A DNA stretch of 64,000 nucleotides from Leifsonia shinshuensis (GTDB lineage: Bacteria; Actinomycetota; Actinomycetes; Actinomycetales; Microbacteriaceae). The notes below the pieces were generated by a model. It was not told where the DNA came from and did not search any database. It saw only the letters and a list, made by a program, of their open reading frames with translations. This document shows, piece after piece, positions 15,328-22,723 of this stretch (its first letter is position 1; each line of letters begins with the position of its first letter). The position numbers were made by a program, and so were the translations under genes. The stretch is taken from NCBI RefSeq assembly GCF_022606355.1, contig NZ_JAHHZQ010000002.1, positions 372,001 to 436,000 on the forward strand, written 5' to 3'.

Positions 15328-16001
15328 GCAGTGATGACGTTTCGCACGACCCTCGACCCGGCCACGACCTCCCCGACAGCCGCGGCCGCACAGGCCTCCA
15401 CCGCACGGGCCTCGACGTAACGGGCAACCCCGATGTGCGCATCAGCGACGTGGAGGTCGTCTCGGACGGATGGCACGTCCTGCGCCGGACGACCTTCGAC
15501 TATCGCGGACGCGACGGCGCGTGGGCCACGCACTCGCGGGAGACCTACGACCGCGGCAACGGCGCCACCGTGCTGCTCTACGACCCCGCCGGGCGCACGC
15601 TGCTGCTCTCCCGGCAGTTCCGCCTCCCCGCCTATGTGAACGGCCACCCCGACGGGATGCTGGTGGAGGCCGCTGCCGGACTCCTCGACGGCGACGCGCC
15701 CGAGGAGGCGATCCGTCGCGAAGCCGCGGAGGAGCTCGGCGTGCAGGTGGGAGCCCTCGAGCATCTCTTCGACCTGTTCATGAGCCCCGGCTCCGTCACC
15801 GAGTGCGTGCACTTCTACGCCGCCGAGTACCTCCCGGCCGCGATCGTGGGTGGCGGTGGGCTCGCCGAGGAGGGTGAGGAGATCGAGCCGGTGACCGTCG
15901 GGTACGACGAGGCGCTCGCGATGATCGCCGACGGGCGCATCGTCGACGGCAAGACGGTCATCCTGTTGCAGTGGGCCGCGCTGAACCTGTTCGGGCGCTG
16001 A
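15324..16001 (+). CDS. NUDIX hydrolase (nucleoside-diphosphate-sugar pyrophosphatase, NudK-like)
   Basis: A 225-residue protein with a complete Nudix box, GLLDGDAPEEAIRREAAEELG (metal-binding Glu residues in REAAEELG). The N-terminal part (VVSDGWHVLRRTTFDYRGRDGAW, then RQFRLPAYVNGHPDGMLVEAAAG) matches the ADP-ribose/GDP-mannose pyrophosphatase branch. It hydrolyses X-diphosphate nucleosides in the cytoplasm. The GTG at 15324 overlaps the YCII stop. The C-terminal half keeps the segment EEGEEIEPVTVGYDEALAMI used for substrate closure. Confidence 0.88.
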   Translation: MSSDDVSHDPRPGHDLPDSRGRTGLHRTGLDVTGNPDVRISDVEVVSDGWHVLRRTTFDYRGRDGAWATHSRETYDRGNGATVLLYDPAGRTLLLSRQFRLPAYVNGHPDGMLVEAAAGLLDGDAPEEAIRREAAEELGVQVGALEHLFDLFMSPGSVTECVHFYAAEYLPAAIVGGGGLAEEGEEIEPVTVGYDEALAMIADGRIVDGKTVILLQWAALNLFGR

Positions 16002-16039
16002 CACCGTCGCCCTGACGCTTTTCGGGCTGACGCGTGGCG

Positions 16040-16660
16040 TCACCCGTGGAGGAACCGCTCGGCCAGCAGGCTGGTGCCGATCAGCACCATCATCGCCCCC
16101 GACAGCTTGGCGACCACGACCAGCGCGCGGGGCCGCGAACGGAGCAGCCGGCGCGCCAGGAGCGCGACGATCGTGTAGATCACCGCGATGTCCGCCAGGT
16201 GGAGGGCGCCGAGCACGAGCATCTGGGCGGCCGCGGGCATCCCGCCCGGGCTGGTGAACTGGGGCAGGAGCGCCAGCAGCAGGAGGAGGCCCTTCGGGTT
16301 GATCCCGCTGACGCCGGCTCCGCGCAGGAACTGCGCCGTCGCGCTGCCGGCGATGGGCTCGCCGTGCGGTCCGACGGGCTCCACACGGCGCAGCAGCGCA
16401 ATCATGCCGAGCCAGATCAGGTAGGCGGCACCGCCCACGGTGAGCACGGTGAGGACCACCGGGTACTGGGTGACGAGCGCACCCACGCCGACGGCGACCG
16501 CCGCGATCACGATCGCGTAAGCCGTCAGCATCCCGAGGATGGACGGCACCACCGACCGTGCTCGCAGGCCGGCGCCGATGACGTACGCCCAGTCGGCGCC
16601 GGGGGTCAGTGCGAGCAGGACGGCGATGGTCCAGAACTGCGCGACGAGTGCGAGGTCCAT
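16040..16660 (-). CDS. LysE/RhtB-family amino-acid exporter
   Basis: A 206-residue membrane protein with six helices and the family start MDLALVAQFWTIAVLLALTPGADWAYVIGAGLRA, including the conserved LTPGAD, and GINPKGLLLLLALLPQF. It exports amino acids or related metabolites. It is divergent from an Lrp/AsnC regulator 82 bases away, the classical arrangement (LysE-LysG, or Lrp with RhtB-like exporters), so induction by an accumulated amino acid is expected. Confidence 0.9.
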   Translation of the reverse strand: MDLALVAQFWTIAVLLALTPGADWAYVIGAGLRARSVVPSILGMLTAYAIVIAAVAVGVGALVTQYPVVLTVLTVGGAAYLIWLGMIALLRRVEPVGPHGEPIAGSATAQFLRGAGVSGINPKGLLLLLALLPQFTSPGGMPAAAQMLVLGALHLADIAVIYTIVALLARRLLRSRPRALVVVAKLSGAMMVLIGTSLLAERFLHG

Positions 16661-16742
16661 GGCGGAGAAGCTACGCGAAGAAACGCGAAAGGTGCTTCGA
16701 AATCTGCGGACGACATCGCCTTTGTGTAGCAGAATCTTCTGC

Positions 16743-17198
16743 ATGGACAGTCTTGATCGGGAGATTCTCTCGGCACTGCAGCAGGACGGCCGGATCAGTG
16801 TCACCGAGCTGGCCTCCCGGGTCGGGCTCAGCCTCTCCGCGTGCCACCGGCGCGTGCGCGAGTTGGAGCAGTCGGGCGTCATCGAGCAGTACCGCGCCGT
16901 CGTGTCGCCGACCGCCGTCGGCCTCACCTTCGAGGCGATCGTCTTCGTGACCATCAGCCGCACCGATCCGGACACGGTCGGGGCGTTCGAGGAGGCCGTG
17001 GTCGCCATCCCGAACGTCACGGAGGCCGAACGCCTCTTCGGCGACCCCGACTACATGCTGCGCATCCTCACCCCGAGCCTCGCCGCCTACCAGGAGCTCT
17101 ACGACGGCCCGCTCGGCGGCCTGCCGGGGATCCAGCGGATGACGTCGACGCTGGTGATGAAGCGGTTGGGTGCGGGGGCGGGCGTGCCGCTGGGGTGA
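16743..17198 (+). CDS. Lrp/AsnC-family transcriptional regulator
   Basis: A 151-residue protein: N-terminal HTH (MDSLDREILSALQQDGRISVTELASRVGLSLSACHRRVRELEQSGVI) and a C-terminal RAM/ligand domain (FEAIVFVTISR...GDPDYMLRI). Length and layout are standard. The ATG at 16743 is the first codon of the conserved D-x-x-D-R-x-I-L start. It lies head-to-head with the LysE exporter and probably controls it in response to an amino acid. Confidence 0.92.
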   Translation: MDSLDREILSALQQDGRISVTELASRVGLSLSACHRRVRELEQSGVIEQYRAVVSPTAVGLTFEAIVFVTISRTDPDTVGAFEEAVVAIPNVTEAERLFGDPDYMLRILTPSLAAYQELYDGPLGGLPGIQRMTSTLVMKRLGAGAGVPLG

Positions 17199-17217
17199 GG
17201 GGATCGACGGCGAATGC

Positions 17218-17247
17218 TGGACATCCCCGCCACCGGACGTGTATGGT
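17218..17247 (+). promoter_or_regulatory. Promoter of the rtcB leader transcript
   Basis: TGGACA (17218-17223) and TATGGT (17242-17247) with an 18-bp spacer fit a sigma-70-like promoter. Transcription would start near 17254, just before a perfect hairpin, leaving an untranslated leader of about 250 bases before rtcB. Confidence 0.6.
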
Positions 17248-17255
17248 CGGGAACC

Positions 17256-17479
17256 CTGCGCCACCTGGCGCAGACGGCCCCGGCGACACGCTCACGAAGG
17301 AGGGAACCAGGATGCGGAATCCCGCTCACCTGAAGCGCGATCAGCGCGCCCTCTATCCGAGCGAGCGCTCTCGGGGTCTGTAGCACCGCATCCATCGATG
17401 CGCACAGCCCCGGCCGTTCTCCGGGGCCCGTCCTCACCGTCCTCCGTCACATCGGGGAGCGTGGACCGTCCCGGTCCAC
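17256..17479 (+). other. Structured leader of rtcB with three perfect hairpins
   Basis: Stem 1 is CTGCGCCA/TGGCGCAG (17256-17273). Stem 2 is GCCCCGG/CCGGGGC with a 7-nt loop (17407-17427). Stem 3 is GTGGACC/GGTCCAC with a 5-nt loop (17461-17479), 23 bases before the rtcB ATG. A 23-codon ORF lies between stems 1 and 2. The leader could be a regulatory RNA; no known class is recognised. Confidence 0.5.
17312..17383 (+). CDS. 23-residue upstream ORF in the rtcB leader
   Basis: It starts at ATG 17312 behind an excellent ribosome site (AAGGAGGGAACCAGG) and ends at TAG 17381-17383, encoding MRNPAHLKRDQRALYPSERS followed by RGL. The peptide is strongly basic. It is too short for a known family. Its strong Shine-Dalgarno sequence and location between leader hairpins suggest a leader peptide whose translation could affect rtcB expression, or a small functional protein. 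Conservation in related genomes would decide. Confidence 0.5.
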   Translation: MRNPAHLKRDQRALYPSERSRGL

Positions 17480-17502
17480 CCCTGAGAAGAGACGAAAGGA
17501 CA

Positions 17503-18678
17503 ATGGAGAGAATCTCGAACCGCCTGCTCAACTGGGCCTCCCTGCTGGAGGACAAGACCAGGGATCAGGCGGTCACCACCTCACGGATGCCGTTCATCCA
17601 CCCCCACCTCGCCCTGATGCCGGATGCGCACCTCGGGCTCGGTGCGACGGTGGGCTCGGTCATCCCCACACTCGGCGCCGTCATGCCCGCCGCCGTGGGC
17701 GTCGACATCGGCTGCGGGATGATCGCCGTGCGCACGCAGTTCACGCGCGAGGACGTCGCTGGCGTCGCCGCTCCGCTGTCGGCACTGCGTGAGGCGATCG
17801 AGCGCGCGATCCCGCTCTCGGCCGGCGGCAGGAACAACCGGGTCGTCGCGACCGCGCAGCCGCGCGTCGACGAGCTCACCCGGATGGCGGACGACATCGG
17901 GCTCGACCCGGCCGACCATGTGAAGGACTGGCAGCGTCAGCTGGGCTCGCTCGGGTCGGGCAACCACTTCATCGAGGTGAGCCTGGACGAGACCGACACC
18001 GTGTGGCTGTTCCTGCACTCCGGGTCCCGCGGCGTGGGCAACCGGATCGCCGGCCACCACATCAAGGTGGCCCAGGCGTTGATGGAGAAGTGGTGGATCG
18101 ACCTCCCGGATCGTGACCTGGCCTACCTCGTGGAGGGCACACCGGAGTTCGACGCGTACATCGCCGACCTGCGGTGGGCGCAGCACTTCGCGCTGCTCAA
18201 CCGCGAGGAGATGATGGACCGCGTCGTCCGCCAGACCGAGGAGTACTTCGGAAGGGCGGTCGTGGAACGCGAGCGCATCAACTGCCACCACAACTTCACG
18301 GAGCGCGAGCGCCACTTCGGCAAGGAGGTGTGGGTGTCGCGCAAGGGCGCCATCTCGGCGCGGGAGGGTCAGCTCGGCCTCATCCCCGGGTCGATGGGAA
18401 CGGCGTCGTACGTGGTCGCAGGTCGGGGCAACCCGCTCGCGCTGCACTCGTCACCGCACGGTGCCGGGCGGCAGTTCTCGCGGTCGGCTGCCAGGAAGGC
18501 GTTCACGATCGACCAGCTTCGGGAGGCCATGACCGGCATCGAGTTCCGCGACACGGACGCGTTCCTGGACGAGATCCCCCAGGCCTACAAGCCCATCGAC
18601 CAGGTGATGGCGGATGCGGCGGACCTGGTGGATGTCCGGCACACGCTGCGGCAGATCGTCAACGTGAAGGGGAACTGA
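17503..18678 (+). CDS. rtcB: RNA-splicing ligase RtcB
   Basis: A 391-residue protein that joins 2',3'-cyclic phosphate (or 3'-phosphate) and 5'-OH RNA ends using GTP and Mn2+. Active-site landmarks: D-I-G-C-G with Cys71 (metal ligand), GSGNHFIEV, LHSGSRGVGN, NCHHNF and the guanylylated His319 in HGAGR. Length matches bacterial RtcB. GACGAAAGGAC upstream of ATG 17503 gives a modest ribosome site. No RtcA cyclase or RtcR activator is nearby, so the control probably resides in the long structured leader. Its role is tRNA or rRNA repair after RNase damage. Confidence 0.95.
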   Translation: MERISNRLLNWASLLEDKTRDQAVTTSRMPFIHPHLALMPDAHLGLGATVGSVIPTLGAVMPAAVGVDIGCGMIAVRTQFTREDVAGVAAPLSALREAIERAIPLSAGGRNNRVVATAQPRVDELTRMADDIGLDPADHVKDWQRQLGSLGSGNHFIEVSLDETDTVWLFLHSGSRGVGNRIAGHHIKVAQALMEKWWIDLPDRDLAYLVEGTPEFDAYIADLRWAQHFALLNREEMMDRVVRQTEEYFGRAVVERERINCHHNFTERERHFGKEVWVSRKGAISAREGQLGLIPGSMGTASYVVAGRGNPLALHSSPHGAGRQFSRSAARKAFTIDQLREAMTGIEFRDTDAFLDEIPQAYKPIDQVMADAADLVDVRHTLRQIVNVKGN

Positions 18679-18731
18679 GGGGGGCCCGGCTGTCTGGGTC
18701 GCGTCGTTTCGGCGGCGCGGCCCCGGCTCGG

Positions 18732-19943
18732 CTATCCGTACCGGAGCGTGGCGCCCGACGATTTCAGGAAGTCGATGTGCAGGTGGTTGCAGGTGTCGGA
18801 GAACGGCGCGAAGTGCTCGAGGCTGATGGAGGCGCGGCACTCGACCTGGCCGAGGCCTGTACCGCTCGGCACGAGCGGGTCGAGGAGGCGGATCAGCTGC
18901 ACCGAGCGGGAGTCGCCGCCGGTCAGCGCGGAGCCGTTGAGGAGGTAGAAGTCGACCGCGTGACCGCCGCCGTCCGCGTAGTGCGCGGAGTCTGTGCCCG
19001 CGCCTTCGATCTGGCCGGTGCACTTGCGGTTGATGTCGCTGACGCCGACCTGGCTGAAGTTGTCGAGCGCGACCGAGATGGCCTGCAGCACGCGGTAGTC
19101 GACGCCGCAGTTCGGCACCACCTTGCCCTCGGCGAGGTTGGCGATCTCGGGGATGTGGTTGGGAGTGGAGCCGACGAGCCGGCCCGCCGCGACGGCACCC
19201 ATGAGCTGCACGGCGAGAGCCTGCACTGTCGGCGACACCGAGCTGTTGGTGGTGGAGTCGAGCGCCTGCGGGCTCTCGGCGATGCCGAGGCCGTCGCGCG
19301 AGACGACCTGGGCGGTCGCATCGCCACCGGTCAGCGTCTGCACGGCGAGCGCGGTGCGAGCCGCACCGGCGGTCGTGGCCTCGCCCGTGCTGGCGTACGA
19401 CGGCAAGGCCGCGGTGCCGAAGAAGGCCGTCAGAGCGACGAGGACGAAGACGTGGAAGCTGCGACGGCGGCGGTTCTCGACGAAGATGCCCCGGCGCGGG
19501 TGCCGGGGGTCACGCGGGTCGGCGACCGAGGGACCGGCCGACACGTACGCCGCGGGGACGGTGGTCTGCTGCGCTGCCGCAGCGCGACGGTCGGCCCGGG
19601 ACGGCCGCGTCGGCTTGACGACGACGCGCTCGCGGACGACCTTCTGCGCGCCGGCCTTCTGCGCGCGGCGCGGCCGGGAGCGCTCGGCTTCCAGAGCCGC
19701 GCGCCGGCTGGACGCCGCCGGCGCAGAAACCGCGGGAGTCGACGCCGCCGGAGCCAGGGAATCGCCCTGCGTGAAGTCGCTCACCGGGTCGGCGACCGCC
19801 TGCGTCTGCGCGTCCACGTCGAGGACGACGGGTGCCCGATAGCTGCGGCGAGGCCGCAGAGGGGCAGGCGACTTGGGCAAGCGAAACTTCCTGGACGGTC
19901 GGGTCGAGGCGTCGCGGGGGGACGACGGCTTCAGGCGTACCAA
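18732..19943 (-). CDS. Membrane-anchored LAS-type (M15-like) zinc peptidase candidate
   Basis: A 403-residue protein: a long basic, disordered cytoplasmic N-terminus (1-155), one membrane helix (about 160-185) and an extracytoplasmic domain. The C-terminal part has CGVDYRVLQAISVAL, then SAHYADGGGHAVDF (His321, Asp331) and CNHLHIDF (His387, His389), which resembles the H...D...HxH zinc site of D-Ala-D-Ala peptidases, although the first His-Asp spacing is three residues longer than in VanY. Several Cys may pair. The TTG start has GGGG about ten bases upstream. A peptidoglycan-related role is inferred. Confidence 0.6.
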   Translation of the reverse strand: MVRLKPSSPRDASTRPSRKFRLPKSPAPLRPRRSYRAPVVLDVDAQTQAVADPVSDFTQGDSLAPAASTPAVSAPAASSRRAALEAERSRPRRAQKAGAQKVVRERVVVKPTRPSRADRRAAAAQQTTVPAAYVSAGPSVADPRDPRHPRRGIFVENRRRRSFHVFVLVALTAFFGTAALPSYASTGEATTAGAARTALAVQTLTGGDATAQVVSRDGLGIAESPQALDSTTNSSVSPTVQALAVQLMGAVAAGRLVGSTPNHIPEIANLAEGKVVPNCGVDYRVLQAISVALDNFSQVGVSDINRKCTGQIEGAGTDSAHYADGGGHAVDFYLLNGSALTGGDSRSVQLIRLLDPLVPSGTGLGQVECRASISLEHFAPFSDTCNHLHIDFLKSSGATLRYG

Positions 19944-20197
19944 CCATTTCTACCCCATTTCGGCTGGACGTTCTATCAATGCGGATGAATAGATCCGACG
20001 AAATCGTCCGGCCGACGAGAAAGGCGAACACAGGAGGAGGAAGGAGAACCGGGGTCGGGGCGCATCCCGCGCGTTCGGGTCACGCAGAAGCACCCCGGGC
20101 CCGGATTGATCTCGGATGCGGGTCCGATCACCACGAAGATAGCTCCGCGGATCCGCACGACGGCGGGTGGGTACGGCTGCTACGACAGGCGCGTGAC

Positions 20198-21901
20198 CTA
20201 CGGGATGGCGACGGCGAGCTCGACGCGACCGGCGCTCTCGCGAAGCGCGACCTCCCCGCGTTCGGCGAGCTGGAGCAGCCCGATTCCCGGCCTCGTCGAC
20301 GACAGCACGCCCCCCGAGACGACGAGCACCGAGACACCGTTCGGGGCCACCGGGCTCACCTCGAGCGTCACCGGTGTGCCGTCGCCGTGTCGCACGGCGT
20401 TGGCGAGGCCCTCCGAGATCGCGTCGACGACGGCCTCCGCCCTCTCCGGCTCGCCCAGCCGGTCCCACACGTCGCCGATGGACGACCGCAACGGGATGGC
20501 GGAACCCCAGCTCTCGACCAGGGCCGCGATGCGATCGGCGGCCTCCGGCTCGATGCGCGGTGCGCTCAGCTCGGCGCGGATCTTGTCGACGACGTCCCGG
20601 AGCTCGGCGGAGGCGTCCTGAGCCGAACCGGATCCCAGCGCCAGCGCCGCAGCGATCAGCTCCGACTGCACCCCGGAGTGCAGGAGGCGGGCGAGCCCGG
20701 CGCGCTCGTGCTCCAGCGCAGAGCGGGTGGCGGCGGCGGCGCGGATGTTCGACTGGATGGCCGCCTCCAGCTCGCTCTGGTCGCGGCGCATGCGGGCCGT
20801 GAGCGAGGCGACGAACGCGACGGCGAAGCCCACCACCCAGTAGGTCGCGGCTTCGAACCAGACCAGGCGCGGGTCACCGCCGAGCAGCCGGATCACGAGC
20901 TGGCTCGCCGCCGACAACAGGACGCCCACCAGCGCGTATCCGACGAGCACGACGAAGAGGCGAAGGACGGGAGGTGCGCTGCGGACGAGTGGCACCATCA
21001 CCGCATTGCCGCCGATGAGCACGGCGAAGCCGCAGCCGAGCGGCGGCAGCATGAAGAGCACGCCGTACTGCCAGATGCCGAACGGCAGCACGAGGAGGAC
21101 GAACAGAACGGCGAGCGCCAGCGGGGGCGCCGCCTGCATCGCGCCGAAGACCGACGCGATCCACTCCCGGCGGCGAACGGGCTGCAGCTCGGTGCCGTCG
21201 CCGGGAAGGACGCCATCGCCGGTGTCGGCGAACTCCTCGTCGTAGATGCGGTGGCTCGCCGGCCGGACCACCTCCTCCGCGAGTCCGCGCAACAGCGTCG
21301 CGGCCTCGCCGGGAGGGATGCCCTGGATCGCCGCGTCGGACGTCGCGCTCTCCAGTTGCTCGAGCACGGCGTCGACGGCCGAGTGCCGGAGCTGCCGGAT
21401 CCGCGCGGCGGCGCGCTCCGCGTCGCGGGCGGAGGCCTCCTGGGCCGCGCGCAGCCTGCGGTAGACGCCGGTGTGGTCGCGCACCAGTTGCACGGCGACG
21501 GCGATCAGCGAGAACATCGCGACGGTCGTGACCATGTTGATCAGGATCCGGCCGCCGAGGTTGCCGGCCGCGACCGGGATGTGCAGCAGTATGCCGGCAC
21601 CGAGGAACAGCAGGGGACGCAGCACACCAATCACCGCGAACGAGGCGAACACCGTCACGGCGCGCGCGGACAGCGGGACGAGCAGCAACAGGAGCCGGAG
21701 CGCGATCAGGAGAAGGCCGACGGCGACGTGCTCGACTGCGGCGACGGCGACGACCGCTCCCGGGCCGCCGGTCACGTACTGCAGCCCCGACATCACGGTC
21801 AGCGCGATCGGAGCCGTGACCAGCCACGTCCAGATGGTGGCGGCGGAGGGTCCCGTCGCCTGGGCGATCAGGCGTCTGGCGATGGAGGCGGTGGCGCTCA
21901 C
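20198..21901 (-). CDS. Membrane histidine kinase, NarL/DesK type
   Basis: A 567-residue sensor with two blocks of membrane helices (about 25-140 and 255-385), an intervening coiled-coil segment and a C-terminal kinase. The phospho-acceptor is likely His408 in LLHSGVQ, and the ATP-binding N-box is EGLANAVRHG (Asn501). Later G-boxes are short (RPGIGLLQLAERG). Its start overlaps the stop of the response-regulator gene by four bases. The lack of an extracellular domain suggests it senses a membrane or intramembrane signal. Confidence 0.85.
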   Translation of the reverse strand: MSATASIARRLIAQATGPSAATIWTWLVTAPIALTVMSGLQYVTGGPGAVVAVAAVEHVAVGLLLIALRLLLLLVPLSARAVTVFASFAVIGVLRPLLFLGAGILLHIPVAAGNLGGRILINMVTTVAMFSLIAVAVQLVRDHTGVYRRLRAAQEASARDAERAAARIRQLRHSAVDAVLEQLESATSDAAIQGIPPGEAATLLRGLAEEVVRPASHRIYDEEFADTGDGVLPGDGTELQPVRRREWIASVFGAMQAAPPLALAVLFVLLVLPFGIWQYGVLFMLPPLGCGFAVLIGGNAVMVPLVRSAPPVLRLFVVLVGYALVGVLLSAASQLVIRLLGGDPRLVWFEAATYWVVGFAVAFVASLTARMRRDQSELEAAIQSNIRAAAATRSALEHERAGLARLLHSGVQSELIAAALALGSGSAQDASAELRDVVDKIRAELSAPRIEPEAADRIAALVESWGSAIPLRSSIGDVWDRLGEPERAEAVVDAISEGLANAVRHGDGTPVTLEVSPVAPNGVSVLVVSGGVLSSTRPGIGLLQLAERGEVALRESAGRVELAVAIP

Positions 21902-22554
21902 AGTCCGGACCGGGGGTTGCCGTAGGTGGCCGTGTAGAGGGTCGCCGCCGCGACGCGAGGAGCGGTCGCGTCGTCGCCGACGAGTCCGAGCGCCTGGAAC
22001 ACCCGCGCGACGCTCTTCTCGACCGCCCTGACCGAGACCCCGCGTCGGCGGGCGATCTCGGCGTTCGTGAGCCCTTCGGCCAGCAGCCGGGTGGTCTCCC
22101 GCTGGGCCGTGCTGAGGCGCAGCAACGCGCCCTGTGCTCCCTCCGCTCCGCTCACGTGCCGGACCGGGCGGTCGGTGAGCACGGCTTCCGCGGCGTCGAC
22201 CAGCTCGTCGACCGAGGCGATCGCGCCCTTGTTCACGAAGGAGGCTCCCGCGACGGTGTCACGCGCCTGCGCCGCGGCGGCCTCCAGGGACAGATTGCTC
22301 AGGAACAGGACCGCGATCTGCGGCGCGCGCTCGCGCAGGATGGTGGCCAGCTCGACGCCGTTGGGCCGGGATCCCAGATCGATGTCGGTCACGAGCAGGT
22401 CGGGGTCGGCGTCGTCGAGGACGCGGAGGGCCTCGACGGCCGACGGTGACGCCGCGACCTCGAACCCGCGCTGGGTGAACGCTTCGGCGACGAGCGAACG
22501 CAGCAGGGCATGGTCCTCGACCACGAGAACGCGCCTGCGCCACGTCGCCGTCAT
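21898..22554 (-). CDS. NarL/LuxR-family response regulator
   Basis: A 218-residue protein: receiver domain with the acidic pair ED at 13-14, phospho-acceptor Asp57 (LLVTDIDLG) and conserved Lys in FVNKGA; C-terminal LuxR-type HTH (LSTAQRETTRLLAEGLTNAEIARRRGVSVRAVEKSVARVF). The ATG at 22554 is preceded by GAGGTGGGCAGG; a longer reading from 22623 has no ribosome site. It is the first gene of a two-gene operon with the kinase. Target genes are unknown. Confidence 0.9.
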   Translation of the reverse strand: MTATWRRRVLVVEDHALLRSLVAEAFTQRGFEVAASPSAVEALRVLDDADPDLLVTDIDLGSRPNGVELATILRERAPQIAVLFLSNLSLEAAAAQARDTVAGASFVNKGAIASVDELVDAAEAVLTDRPVRHVSGAEGAQGALLRLSTAQRETTRLLAEGLTNAEIARRRGVSVRAVEKSVARVFQALGLVGDDATAPRVAAATLYTATYGNPRSGL

Positions 22555-22680
22555 CCTGCCCACCTCCGCCGTCGTCTGCACAGGATAACCGCACGGAGTG
22601 GCCATTCCTCGCCGTTCGCACACCCCAGTTCGGGAGCGGATCGCACGGCGAAGTGACGCGATGCGGCGGGAGGCGATGTT

Positions 22681-22714
22681 GCCCGCCCCGGGGTTCGCGC
22701 GGCCCGGGGCGGGC
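22681..22714 (-). terminator. Terminator of the mannosidase/ABC operon
   Basis: GCCCGCCCCGGG and CCCGGGGCGGGC form a perfect 12-bp stem around a 10-nt loop, directly after the GH38 stop at 22724. Confidence 0.75.
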
Positions 22715-22723
22715 GGTCAGGTG

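Noticed and set aside
19944-20197. Cyclic-di-AMP (ydaO) riboswitch upstream of the peptidase gene
   Set aside because: Such riboswitches often precede wall hydrolase genes in actinobacteria, but the conserved blocks were not found in this 254-base gap.
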